From Nanobdellota archaeon (GTDB taxonomy: Archaea; Nanobdellota; Nanobdellia; Woesearchaeales; JAUYGA01), in NCBI GenBank assembly GCA_030690755.1, contig JAUYGA010000103.1:1-6917 (forward strand): a stretch of 6,917 nt of DNA. Reading direction: 5' to 3'. The notes under the pieces were generated by a model. That model did not search any database and had not been told where the DNA came from. It saw nothing but the letters and a program-made list of their open reading frames with translations. The translations under genes were made by a program, and so were the position numbers. This document shows positions 1 to 5,749 of this stretch, piece after piece. Within the stretch, counting starts at the first letter, position 1; each line of letters begins with the position of its first letter.

Positions 1-130
1 TTATAAATATATAAATCTTTTCATTAATCCGAGGTTTCTGTAAGATTCTTTGTTTTTGTGAAACAGCAGACTTATTTTGCTATCCCAAAACGACTAGATG
101 CCAGTCTTAACAAACTATAAAATCATAAAC

Positions 131-138
131 TATTTATA
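131..138 (+). promoter_or_regulatory. TATA box of the 174-aa gene
   Basis: TATTTATA is centred about 27 bases before the ATG at 162. In archaea transcription starts roughly 25 bases past the TATA box, so the mRNA would begin at or within a few bases of the start codon (leaderless). No Shine-Dalgarno sequence is present before this ATG, which fits. Confidence 0.5.
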
Positions 139-161
139 CTTAAATCAAATACCTGTTTCTT

Positions 162-686
162 ATGGAATACCAAACACAATTACCGCAACCAGCGCAAGTT
201 CTTGAAGCATTTGAATGCATGAAAGCTGAGATATCAGGTTACAAAGCGACTTTGAGGGAAGTGGTGCAGCAAAAGCCAGAATCTATGCCTGACAAGCTTG
301 TTTCAGGATATAGGCATATCGCAAATGTGTTGAATAATGAGCATTTAAGGTCGTATGTCCAGGCAAATTCTTTACAAACACAATACAATGCAGTTAATAG
401 CGAATTAGGCTTGTTAAGGGAAGCTATGAACTGCTTGACTGATTATGTTATTGTGCCGGACTATTGGGTTACTGGAAAAGTTGTGAGTAACCTAAAAGGA
501 GTAATGAGAGATTTCCCTGTGAATTTTGATAATCCGAGTTGGAATAACCCTGATGCGCGAAGGATTCCTGTGCTTTCTCCTGAGGCCCAGGCAATACTTG
601 ATGATGCAATGTTAACAATGCAAGGCAGACATACTGAGCAGCTGGCTGCAAAGGGAAGAAGATTGGATGAGATTCTCAATCTCTAG
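162..686 (+). CDS. Hypothetical protein, 174 aa, mostly helical
   Basis: I do not recognise a family. The protein is soluble-looking, with no signal peptide or membrane segment. Residues 8-95 look largely helical (two stretches rich in Glu, Leu, Ala and Gln). An aromatic/Pro/Asn-rich stretch follows at about 95-135 (YVIVPDYW, then FDNPSWNNPDARR), then a final charged helix at about 138-173. Two cysteines (19 and 91) are too few for a zinc site. The ATG is supported by a TATA box placed for a leaderless transcript, and the frame is open and free of competing ORFs of similar quality on the + strand. The gene stands alone: 174 bases separate it from the next gene, which has its own promoter. It looks like a lineage-restricted protein; no function can be stated. 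Confidence 0.7.
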   Translation: MEYQTQLPQPAQVLEAFECMKAEISGYKATLREVVQQKPESMPDKLVSGYRHIANVLNNEHLRSYVQANSLQTQYNAVNSELGLLREAMNCLTDYVIVPDYWVTGKVVSNLKGVMRDFPVNFDNPSWNNPDARRIPVLSPEAQAILDDAMLTMQGRHTEQLAAKGRRLDEILNL

Positions 687-722
687 GTTTTTTCACAAGT
701 TAATTCTAAATATTCTTGTTTT
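687..722 (+). terminator. Possible U-tract terminator after the 174-aa gene
   Basis: A run of six T (688-693) directly follows the stop codon and a second T-rich patch lies at about 711-722, with no hairpin. Archaeal RNA polymerase can terminate at such U-tracts without a stem. The assignment is weak because the surrounding DNA is AT-rich. Confidence 0.3.
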
Positions 723-749
723 ATAACTAAGTTAATCTTACGCCAAAAC

Positions 750-759
750 CTTTATATAT
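750..759 (+). promoter_or_regulatory. TATA box upstream of the coiled-coil pair
   Basis: CTTTATATAT, preceded by the A/C-rich CCAAAAC that could act as a BRE, is a near-consensus archaeal box. It predicts a start near 780 and a leader of about 80 bases before the ATG at 861. A second, weaker box (GTTTATATC, 785-793) would give a leader of about 45 bases. Either is compatible with the Shine-Dalgarno site at 848-854. Confidence 0.5.
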
Positions 760-847
760 GAATAATCTTTATTGTCTTGTATTAGGTTTATATCATAAAT
801 TAGTGGCAGATTATTGGCTGCTGTATTTTGATTAATAGTTGAATAAA

Positions 848-854
848 AGAGGTG
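848..854 (+). promoter_or_regulatory. Ribosome binding site of the 232-aa gene
   Basis: AGAGGTG lies six bases before the ATG at 861 and matches the archaeal anti-Shine-Dalgarno (16S rRNA ending CACCUCC). It fixes the start codon. Confidence 0.7.
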
Positions 855-860
855 TTATAA

Positions 861-1559
861 ATGGCAGAAGAAGAGGATTATCTATACCTTCCTAAATCTA
901 AGATTTCCGATATGGAAAGAGAACTTGATATTCTAAGAAGAGCTAAATCTGGACAAGGCATTAGTAATGACCAGCTTATGCTTTCAGTCGAAAAACTTGG
1001 AAAAAGCATAGAACAGATGATGAAAGTGTTCAAGCTGGCTACTGATGAGATAAAACTTGAAGAGCATGATGAAGATACTGTATCAAAAAGACTGGAACCA
1101 ATAATACAAAAATTAAATGAACTAACAGAACAGAATGGAAAGATTGCAGATGGTGTTGTTGCTGTAGCAGACATGGTCAAAGAGCACATGGATAGGGAAA
1201 TGAATGAATTCAAATCTGTCGAGACAAAAATCGGCCAGTTAAAGATGCCGCCGATGCAACCAGCCCCTAAACCTCAAGATTCTGGAGCAAACCAATTCTC
1301 TCCATTTCCACAACCAGGGCAGATGCCTCCGCCAATGCAACCAATGCCTGGCATGATGCCTCAGGGAATGGGTCAAAGACCTGGACCAATGCCTCCACCG
1401 CCAATGGATTTTGGGATGGACATGAATTTTGGCGGAAATGATTTCATGAACTCTCCTGAATTTAAGGATTTTAACATGCCGATGGACCAGATGCAGATGC
1501 CTCCTGGACAAGCGCCGCCAAAAGAAAAGAAGAAAGGCCTTTTTGGTTTTGGCAAATAG
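861..1559 (+). CDS. Coiled-coil protein with Pro/Met-rich tail, 232 aa
   Basis: No named family recognised. Three zones are visible. Residues 1-127 are charged and helical, with heptad-like spacing at about 14-62 and 74-127, so a coiled coil is likely. Residues 129-220 are low complexity, dominated by Pro, Met, Gln and Gly, with repeated PMQP, PPPM, PGMM and GQ motifs and almost no charge until the end, so this part is probably disordered. The last 12 residues form a basic/aromatic end, KEKKKGLFGFGK. There is no signal peptide or membrane segment. The start is set by a good Shine-Dalgarno site. The next coiled-coil gene begins 35 bases after the stop, so the two are probably co-transcribed and may act together. 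The architecture suggests an oligomeric scaffold or adaptor with a flexible interaction tail, but that is inference. A His/Trp/Arg-rich open frame on the opposite strand of the tail is a by-product of the Pro/Met codon repeats. Confidence 0.75.
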   Translation: MAEEEDYLYLPKSKISDMERELDILRRAKSGQGISNDQLMLSVEKLGKSIEQMMKVFKLATDEIKLEEHDEDTVSKRLEPIIQKLNELTEQNGKIADGVVAVADMVKEHMDREMNEFKSVETKIGQLKMPPMQPAPKPQDSGANQFSPFPQPGQMPPPMQPMPGMMPQGMGQRPGPMPPPPMDFGMDMNFGGNDFMNSPEFKDFNMPMDQMQMPPGQAPPKEKKKGLFGFGK

Positions 1560-1594
1560 GCAATTCAAAACAATCTACTAAATAAAAAAATAAA

Positions 1595-2200
1595 ATGCAG
1601 GAAGACTTATCTCCGAAAAAATTCAGGCATTTTCTTTATCATCTGAAAAGAGCCTCTGAAAAACTCGATGACATAGACGAGTCCAGAGAGAAGTTAAATA
1701 AAAACCTAAGCAAGGTGAAATCTGTTTCTGTCAATAGGGAAAAGAAAGCTGTTGTCGAAAATGCTTTTGAAAAATTCGAAAAACAACTGAATGAAGTCTT
1801 GCAAAAAGAGGGTTTTTTGATAAGCGCTCATGCAGAAGAAGCAAAAAATGCCAAGGCGATTAATGAAAAAATTGCAGAACTTGAAAATCAACTTATTCAG
1901 GCAAAAAAAGACAAGGAAATAATTGAAAATCTGAGATTAAGTCTAGTCATGGCTAACCAGAAACTCAATGAGCTGATGGAAAAAGAGAATGATTGGGGAC
2001 AGCGCATGGTCGCTCTTGAAGAGAAAATAGACAAAAAGATAACTGCTCCTAAAAGAAATGAAAAAGCAAGGCTGGCAGAACAGCTTCAAGAGCTTGAAAG
2101 CAAATATGATGAGCTGAATAATTCAGGAGAACATGATGAAGTATTGCTGTCAAAACTCAGCAGCAAAATCACAAGCCTCAGAAAAGAACTAGAAAGCTGA
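1595..2200 (+). CDS. Coiled-coil protein, 201 aa
   Basis: Unrecognised protein that is predicted to be helical nearly end to end and very rich in Lys, Glu, Leu and Asn. An N-terminal helical part (about 7-72) contains FRHFLYHLKRA and two basic/acidic helices. It is followed by long heptad-patterned stretches at about 81-147 and 154-200. A short break around 148-153 (KKITAP) separates the two coiled coils, and NNSG near 175-178 marks a turn. There are no membrane segments, cysteines or catalytic motifs. It starts 35 bases after the preceding coiled-coil gene; no TATA box sits 25 bases ahead and no clear Shine-Dalgarno site is seen, only an A-rich leader. Translation from a shared mRNA is therefore the simplest reading. 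The resemblance to SMC or prefoldin-like coiled coils is compositional only, and no ATPase or prefoldin signature is present. Confidence 0.7.
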   Translation: MQEDLSPKKFRHFLYHLKRASEKLDDIDESREKLNKNLSKVKSVSVNREKKAVVENAFEKFEKQLNEVLQKEGFLISAHAEEAKNAKAINEKIAELENQLIQAKKDKEIIENLRLSLVMANQKLNELMEKENDWGQRMVALEEKIDKKITAPKRNEKARLAEQLQELESKYDELNNSGEHDEVLLSKLSSKITSLRKELES

Positions 2201-2239
2201 TTTCTTGATAGTTAGAAATTTTAGTAAATTATCGCAAAA

Positions 2240-2248
2240 AATATATAG
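2240..2248 (+). promoter_or_regulatory. TATA box of the Nudix gene
   Basis: AATATATAG, preceded by an A-rich CGCAAAAA, is centred about 26 bases before the ATG at 2270. That is the spacing expected for a leaderless transcript, and no Shine-Dalgarno site is present. Confidence 0.55.
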
Positions 2249-2269
2249 TAACGCTTTCTTACGTAATTT

Positions 2270-2752
2270 ATGGAATTTTTAGATATTGTAAATAAGAATG
2301 ATGAAGTTATCGGAAAAGAAGAGAGAAATAAGGCTCATGAAAAACATCTTCTGCATAGGGCCGTTATAATAATCATTGCAAATGATAAGAGGCAGATATT
2401 ATTGCAATTAAGAAAGTCAACAAAAAAGCAATATCCTCTCTTTTGGGCAGGGTCGGTTAATGGTCATATCTCATCTGGCGAAACTTCTATCAAAGCCGCA
2501 AAAAAAGAAATGAAAGAAGAGTTAGGGATAGAAACGAAATTTGAATTTGTTGATAAATTCATAATTGATAATGAAGTTGAGCATGAAATGGTCACTATTT
2601 TTTATGCGAAAAGCAATGGCCCGTTCAAAATCGATAAATCAGAATCTGAAAAAGTGGAGTTCATTGATGTTGGGAAATTAAGGGCTCATGATCTTAAAAT
2701 GACTCCTCACTGCAAGAAAGCCTTGCAGCTTGTTTTAAAGAAATATTTTTAA
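2270..2752 (+). CDS. Nudix hydrolase, IPP isomerase/YfcD-like
   Basis: A 160-aa single-domain Nudix protein, a family that cleaves or rearranges nucleoside- or isoprenoid-diphosphate substrates using divalent metal. The Nudix box runs from G65 to I87 and fits the G-x5-E-x7-RE-U-x-EE-x-G-U pattern, except that Lys79 replaces the Arg; E80, E83 and E84 are present. The N-terminus (EFLDIVNKNDEVIG) and the layout around the box resemble the type I isopentenyl-diphosphate isomerase (Idi) and E. coli YfcD branch. By eye alignment with E. coli Idi, the metal-binding histidines seem kept (H23, H29, H66), as does the acidic pair (E104, E106). The catalytic cysteine of the SVCGH motif is replaced by Asn64 (SVNGH). 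Isomerase activity is therefore doubtful and a diphosphatase role more likely; the substrate is unknown. Length is normal for the group. It is an isolated gene with its own leaderless promoter, converging on the short histone-fold gene. Confidence 0.9.
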   Translation: MEFLDIVNKNDEVIGKEERNKAHEKHLLHRAVIIIIANDKRQILLQLRKSTKKQYPLFWAGSVNGHISSGETSIKAAKKEMKEELGIETKFEFVDKFIIDNEVEHEMVTIFYAKSNGPFKIDKSESEKVEFIDVGKLRAHDLKMTPHCKKALQLVLKKYF

Positions 2753-2770
2753 GTTGGTTTTGGTAAGTGA

Positions 2771-2805
2771 TTTATTAAAAAATAAAATAAAAAAATATTT
2801 TAGAA
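2771..2805 (-). terminator. U-rich terminator of the short histone-fold gene
   Basis: Read on the - strand, the bases just after the stop codon are almost pure T with a few A (runs of 7, 4 and 6 T). This is typical of archaeal U-tract termination. The segment lies between two convergent genes and on the + strand is A-rich, so it serves mainly the - strand gene. Confidence 0.5.
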
Positions 2806-2976
2806 TTAAATATCTTTGGCCATTATGGTCTTTCTGCCGTTTGCTTTTGCTCTTTCGCAGGCATCTTTGACCATCTGTTCTGCTTTCTTGCTAAGCGCGT
2901 CAGCAAAATCGCCAGCAACATTAAAATCTCCTGCATAATCTTTTATTTTTGATTTAACAATTAATCCATCTGCCAT
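2806..2976 (-). CDS. Short histone-fold protein (DUF1931-like), 56 aa
   Basis: A 56-aa protein beginning MADGLIVKSKIKDYAG and ending NGRKTIMAKDI. The C-terminal NGRKTIMAKDI matches the loop of archaeal histones just before helix 3 (AGRKTIKAEDI in HMfB), and the preceding AGDFADALSKKAEQMV region fits histone helix 2. Helix 1 would be about 7-15, helix 2 about 22-46, and the protein stops where helix 3 should start. This matches my recollection of short archaeal DUF1931/histone-like proteins of about 55-65 aa; likely a small DNA-binding or dimerising protein. The start is set by a perfect GAGGTGG Shine-Dalgarno site five bases before the ATG. It is transcribed in the same direction as gltX but separated from it by 357 bases with its own TATA box. 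DNA binding is inferred from the fold; the missing third helix makes ordinary nucleosome-like packing uncertain. Confidence 0.85.
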   Translation of the reverse strand: MADGLIVKSKIKDYAGDFNVAGDFADALSKKAEQMVKDACERAKANGRKTIMAKDI

Positions 2977-2981
2977 TCAAA

Positions 2982-2988
2982 CCACCTC
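2982..2988 (-). promoter_or_regulatory. Ribosome binding site of the short histone-fold gene
   Basis: On the - strand this reads GAGGTGG, a seven-base match to the archaeal anti-Shine-Dalgarno, five bases before the ATG at 2976. It is the main support for this small gene being translated. Confidence 0.8.
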
Positions 2989-3015
2989 ATTTGTAAATTT
3001 TTGAATGATTTTTTT

Positions 3016-3039
3016 AAACTGGTGTCATTCTAACAGTTT
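3016..3039. repeat. Small palindrome in the leader of the short histone-fold gene
   Basis: AAACTG (3016-3021) and CAGTTT (3034-3039) form a six-base inverted repeat around a 12-base spacer. It lies between the TATA box at 3068-3077 and the ribosome binding site of the - strand gene. It could be an operator half-site pair or a weak RNA hairpin; six base pairs in AT-rich DNA could also be chance. Confidence 0.3.
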
Positions 3040-3067
3040 TTTTGCTAAATTACAAAGCCGAAAGAAA

Positions 3068-3077
3068 CTATATAAAT
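3068..3077 (-). promoter_or_regulatory. TATA box of the short histone-fold gene
   Basis: On the - strand this reads ATTTATATAG, containing the archaeal consensus TTTATATA, with purine-rich CGCAAG upstream. The predicted start is near 3047, giving a leader of about 70 bases. A second, poorer box at about 3012-3019 would start near the ribosome binding site. The element is close to symmetric and could also fire on the + strand, towards the inverted repeat. Confidence 0.5.
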
Positions 3078-3333
3078 CTTGCGGTCAAAAAGGCTGAGAA
3101 TGCAGATTTTGGGCGTTTAAGGGTTTATAAAAATAAGAGCATTAAAAGTCCTGTAGAAAATCTCGCTCACTATGTTCGCTCTGGCAGCATCGGCAAAACT
3201 CTCGCTTGCTCTTTCGATAAAACGCTGAGGCCCCGTAAGGGACATCCCCCTCAGCTTCTTTAATGTTTTATTAGAATGAGTTTTGCGAATTGATGCTGCC
3301 TGCATTTTCTACAGAGAAGGTATTAAAATAATC
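3078..3333. other. Non-coding part of the gltX to short-histone intergenic region
   Basis: The full gene-free gap is 2977-3333. Besides the promoter, palindrome and ribosome binding site, its main content is the nested inverted repeat at 3151-3314. A 73-codon open frame on the + strand (3042-3263) runs through the repeat arm with no Shine-Dalgarno site or recognisable protein character and is not accepted as a gene. I see no tRNA T-arm motif and no convincing SRP or RNase P RNA core. Confidence 0.6.
3151..3314. repeat. Nested imperfect inverted repeat / long hairpin element, 164 bp
   Basis: Five arms pair in nested order: CTGTAGAAAAT 3151-3161 with 3304-3314 (11 bp); GGCAGCATC 3183-3191 with 3292-3300 (9 bp); GCAAAACTC 3193-3201 with 3278-3286 (9 bp); ATAAAAC 3217-3223 with 3265-3271 (7 bp); GCTGAGG 3224-3230 with 3249-3255 (7 bp). 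An apical CCC-GTAA-GGG mini-hairpin (3232-3241) has a GNRA-type tetraloop. That gives 43 nested pairs before the tip. The left arm carries two extra stretches (3162-3182 and 3202-3216), both containing CTCGCT-type sequence, that are absent from the right arm. The element lies 19 bases beyond the gltX stop codon in the direction of transcription and is followed on the - strand by a T-rich tract near 3131-3148. It may act as a 3' hairpin or terminator, a structured RNA, or be a MITE-like remnant; ATTAAAA flanks both sides (3141-3147 and 3322-3328) but not exactly at the ends. Confidence 0.7.
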
Positions 3334-5109
3334 TCATTTATGCGCGAACCAGAATATCATCTTGTTTTCCTTCATCTCGTCGCATCTTGCAAAGCCGAAT
3401 CTTTCGAATTGGACAATGTCGCCAACTTTAATTGCTCTTAATGAATGTTCGGCAAGGCCTTTTGCTAAGGTATTGTCTGGCATTAGAATCTCGACATTTA
3501 CATTGTTTGCAGTGATATTTTTATTTTTAGCGTCATCTACGGGAAGCCAGTGGATGATTTTTTTACCTTCTTTTTTGTATTTCTCATATTCTTCTGAATC
3601 AAATATGAATGCATTTTTTTCCTTGCGTATATTGTAACAGTCCATCAGTCTTACCAGTTTGTCATCTAAAATCTCGTCATAATCCTTCTTTGTTATGTAG
3701 AAAACTTTATTTGTCTTAAACTTCCTGCCGTTCTTTTTGTACTCTGAATGCAGATCCAATTCTAACTCTTTTTCTGGAGCTCCGACAACTTCTATCTTTA
3801 CAGGATTATCAATAAAAAAATACCTGTGAGATTTTGAATCTATTATTTCTTTGTTAAAAGCGTCAAGTGTCTTGAAAAACTCCTCTTTACTTACCTTTTT
3901 ATCATTCTGAGAAACACCAACATCAACAGCATACTTGATGAAAGCTTCAGGCTGATAACCGCGTCGCTTCAATGCGCGAAGAAAAGGCAGCCTTATGTCT
4001 TCCCAGCCGGAATATTCTCCTGCCTCAATCGCTTTTCTTGACTTGCTGCAGCTGACAGGCATATCCTCAAAATTAATCCTGCCGACATAAATGTTAGTGG
4101 CCATCTTCCAGCTAAAATAATCATACAAGAACTGCTGCCTTTTTTCATTATCCATGTGCTCCTTTGCTCTTATTGTGTGAGTTACATAAAATTCATGGTC
4201 ATCAATAGCAACAGCAAAATTCATAAGGGGCCAGACACGATACTTCTTGCCCTGTCTTGGATGAACAGAATCATTAATACGAATCGCAGGCCAGTCTCGC
4301 ATTGCAGGATTCTTATGCGTAACATCTGTCTTTACTCGGGCAACAACTTCTCCTTCGGAATATCCATCAAACATTTTTTCCCAGCGTTCGAGCTGTTTCT
4401 CAACAGACAAATTTCTGCAGGGACAAGCTTCTTTTCTGTTCATAAATTCTTTGAATGCTTCAGAATCGCAGCTGCAGATATACATGCCGCCAAGCTTAAT
4501 CAGCTTTTCAGCATAACTGTAATAGACTTCCATTCTTTCAGACTGGATAACGACTTGAGCAACATTTCCTTTAGTCAACCACTGCGCATCTTCAGGAATC
4601 ATATCATAAGCAGGAGTGTAAATGTTATCAGAGTTGGTATCTTCAATTCTTATCATGAATTTGCCATGATACTTTTTGCAATACTCAGAATTTAAGGAAC
4701 TGGTATAGGCATGACCTATGTGTAATGGACCGCTTGGCGAGGGAGCAAATCTCATGACGACTTTGCCATCTTCTGCATTTTTTAAGTTTGGCAAAACTCT
4801 CTCTTGCTTTTCCTCTTTTTTCTCAAGCAGTTCTGGTGCAAGCTCTTTTAGCTGCATCATCTGCGTTTCAACATTAAGATTATTAATTTCAGAAATAATC
4901 TGATTTATCACCGGCATTAAATCTTTTATCCTGCTCCTCAGTTCAGGCATATCTCCGATAAGTTTACCAAGAACTGTTCCAGGACTGGCTTTTCCGCTAA
5001 AAGAAACACCATTAAGCAAAGCATATTTTTTTATCGCTTGTTTAACAGATTCATCAACTGAACCATCTGTGTTTGGGATATTTGATTTGTTGATTGATTT
5101 TTCAGCCAT
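3334..5109 (-). CDS. gltX: Glutamyl-tRNA synthetase, archaeal type
   Basis: Class I synthetase that charges tRNA with glutamate in the cytoplasm. Archaea lack GlnRS as a rule, so this enzyme probably also makes Glu-tRNA(Gln) for amidation by GatDE (established for archaea, not visible here). The first 115 residues are the helical extension typical of archaeal GluRS. The Rossmann catalytic domain follows with the class I HIGH motif intact at 130-133 (PSGPLHIGHA), the RIEDTN motif at 154-159, and a KMSKS-like loop SCSKSR at 353-358 before SGWEDIRLPFLRALKRRG. Four cysteines at 212, 214, 229 and 231 (C-x-C and CPC) form a probable zinc site in the acceptor-binding insertion. The C-terminal part, from about 430, fits the beta-barrel anticodon-binding domain of the archaeal/eukaryotic GlnRS-like subgroup. 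At 591 aa it is full length for archaea. It starts from a leaderless promoter divergent from the 177-aa membrane protein gene and ends at TGA. Confidence 0.96.
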   Translation of the reverse strand: MAEKSINKSNIPNTDGSVDESVKQAIKKYALLNGVSFSGKASPGTVLGKLIGDMPELRSRIKDLMPVINQIISEINNLNVETQMMQLKELAPELLEKKEEKQERVLPNLKNAEDGKVVMRFAPSPSGPLHIGHAYTSSLNSEYCKKYHGKFMIRIEDTNSDNIYTPAYDMIPEDAQWLTKGNVAQVVIQSERMEVYYSYAEKLIKLGGMYICSCDSEAFKEFMNRKEACPCRNLSVEKQLERWEKMFDGYSEGEVVARVKTDVTHKNPAMRDWPAIRINDSVHPRQGKKYRVWPLMNFAVAIDDHEFYVTHTIRAKEHMDNEKRQQFLYDYFSWKMATNIYVGRINFEDMPVSCSKSRKAIEAGEYSGWEDIRLPFLRALKRRGYQPEAFIKYAVDVGVSQNDKKVSKEEFFKTLDAFNKEIIDSKSHRYFFIDNPVKIEVVGAPEKELELDLHSEYKKNGRKFKTNKVFYITKKDYDEILDDKLVRLMDCYNIRKEKNAFIFDSEEYEKYKKEGKKIIHWLPVDDAKNKNITANNVNVEILMPDNTLAKGLAEHSLRAIKVGDIVQFERFGFARCDEMKENKMIFWFAHK

Positions 5110-5132
5110 ATGACTATTGTTTTATTATCCAC

Positions 5133-5140
5133 ATTTTAAA
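5133..5140 (-). promoter_or_regulatory. TATA box of gltX
   Basis: On the - strand TTTAAAAT is centred about 27 bases before the ATG at 5109, giving a leaderless transcript. It sits in an 89-base divergent promoter region shared with the gene starting at 5199. Confidence 0.5.
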
Positions 5141-5168
5141 GTTTTGCATTATCCCTATTATCAAAAGT

Positions 5169-5179
5169 TATTTAAATTA
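5169..5179 (+). promoter_or_regulatory. TATA box of the 177-aa membrane protein gene
   Basis: TATTTAAATTA is centred about 25 bases before the ATG at 5199, again predicting a leaderless transcript. No Shine-Dalgarno sequence precedes this ATG. The box lies some 35 bases from the divergent gltX box, so the two promoters may influence each other. Confidence 0.5.
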
Positions 5180-5198
5180 AACAAAGAACGATTTATTC

Positions 5199-5732
5199 AT
5201 GTTTAGGTTTACTACAAAATTGGATAAGATACCTGTATTTGAGTTTTCCTTAGCGCAGGCGTTTATAGTCACTCTGCTGCAAGTTCTTAAGATTGCTTTT
5301 GCTCTTTTTATCGGGCCTAAAGGAGATTTTGTTTTTGATATGTCTTATGTTGCATTTACGCTCTTTGCCCTTTTTGTGATAGCATTGACTTATTTCATAG
5401 TTGCAGGAATATCTTCGCTTCTGTTCAACAAAATCGCAGCAGAGAAAAAACAATCTGTTTCAATCTATTATTTGATTGCTGTCGAGACAATAATTTTCTT
5501 CGGAATCGGCCTGTTAAGAAGCTGGGTTGATGCATTGAATCTTGCATTAGACACTCTGATGGTTGTGATTGTTGTCAGCGCAATCCTTTTTAGGGAGAAA
5601 ACAAAAGATGAAGAATATGACTCAAAAGAAGGTAAGGGTAACAAGTCAAAGAATAAGTCCGAGGATAGGCAGGAGGACATAGGAAAGATTAAAATACTAG
5701 AAAAGCATACAAAGAAGCACAAGAGACATTAG
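5199..5732 (+). CDS. Four-helix membrane protein with basic tail, 177 aa
   Basis: Unrecognised integral membrane protein. Hydrophobic segments lie at about 18-38, 49-75, 88-107 and 112-131. A hydrophilic tail of about 45 residues follows (132-177), rich in Lys, Glu, Asp and Ser and ending in a basic HTKKHKRH. With no cleavable signal peptide and four helices, both ends should be on the same side. The positive residues at the N-terminus (FRFTTKLDK) and in the tail favour the cytoplasm. Features shared with the 173-aa protein two genes downstream are an FSxxQA motif before the first helix, a KIA/KLA stretch after the second, and a Tyr and Glu in the third, so the two may be distant paralogues. 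The start has a leaderless promoter. The basic tail could contact nucleic acid, ribosomes or acidic proteins, but that is speculation. Confidence 0.75.
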   Translation: MFRFTTKLDKIPVFEFSLAQAFIVTLLQVLKIAFALFIGPKGDFVFDMSYVAFTLFALFVIALTYFIVAGISSLLFNKIAAEKKQSVSIYYLIAVETIIFFGIGLLRSWVDALNLALDTLMVVIVVSAILFREKTKDEEYDSKEGKGNKSKNKSEDRQEDIGKIKILEKHTKKHKRH

Positions 5733-5749
5733 TTCATTTTGATTATTTG

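Noticed and set aside
758..835. 25-codon open frame starting at the ATG in TATATATG
   Set aside because: Its start overlaps the TATA box, with no ribosome binding site; probably leader DNA of the next gene.
1239..1568. 109-codon - strand open frame rich in His, Arg and Trp
   Set aside because: Mirror of the CCN/ATG codon repeats of the Pro/Met-rich tail; no ribosome binding site and implausible composition.
3224..3255. Resemblance of the GAGG-CCC-GTAA-GGG-ACA tip to SRP RNA helix 8
   Set aside because: The conserved AGCA side of the internal loop is missing and the other SRP RNA helices and loop motifs are not seen around it.
3042..3263. 73-codon + strand open frame across the inverted-repeat arm
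   Set aside because: No ribosome binding site, no protein-like character, and it is built from the repeat arm; the palindromic structure explains the sequence better.
3141..3328. ATTAAAA on both sides of the inverted repeat as a target-site duplication
   Set aside because: The copies do not abut the repeat ends (3 and 7 bases away) and seven AT bases can easily recur by chance, so insertion is not shown.
4156..4695. 179-codon + strand open frame inside gltX
   Set aside because: Shadow frame opposite the catalytic domain of a clear gltX gene.
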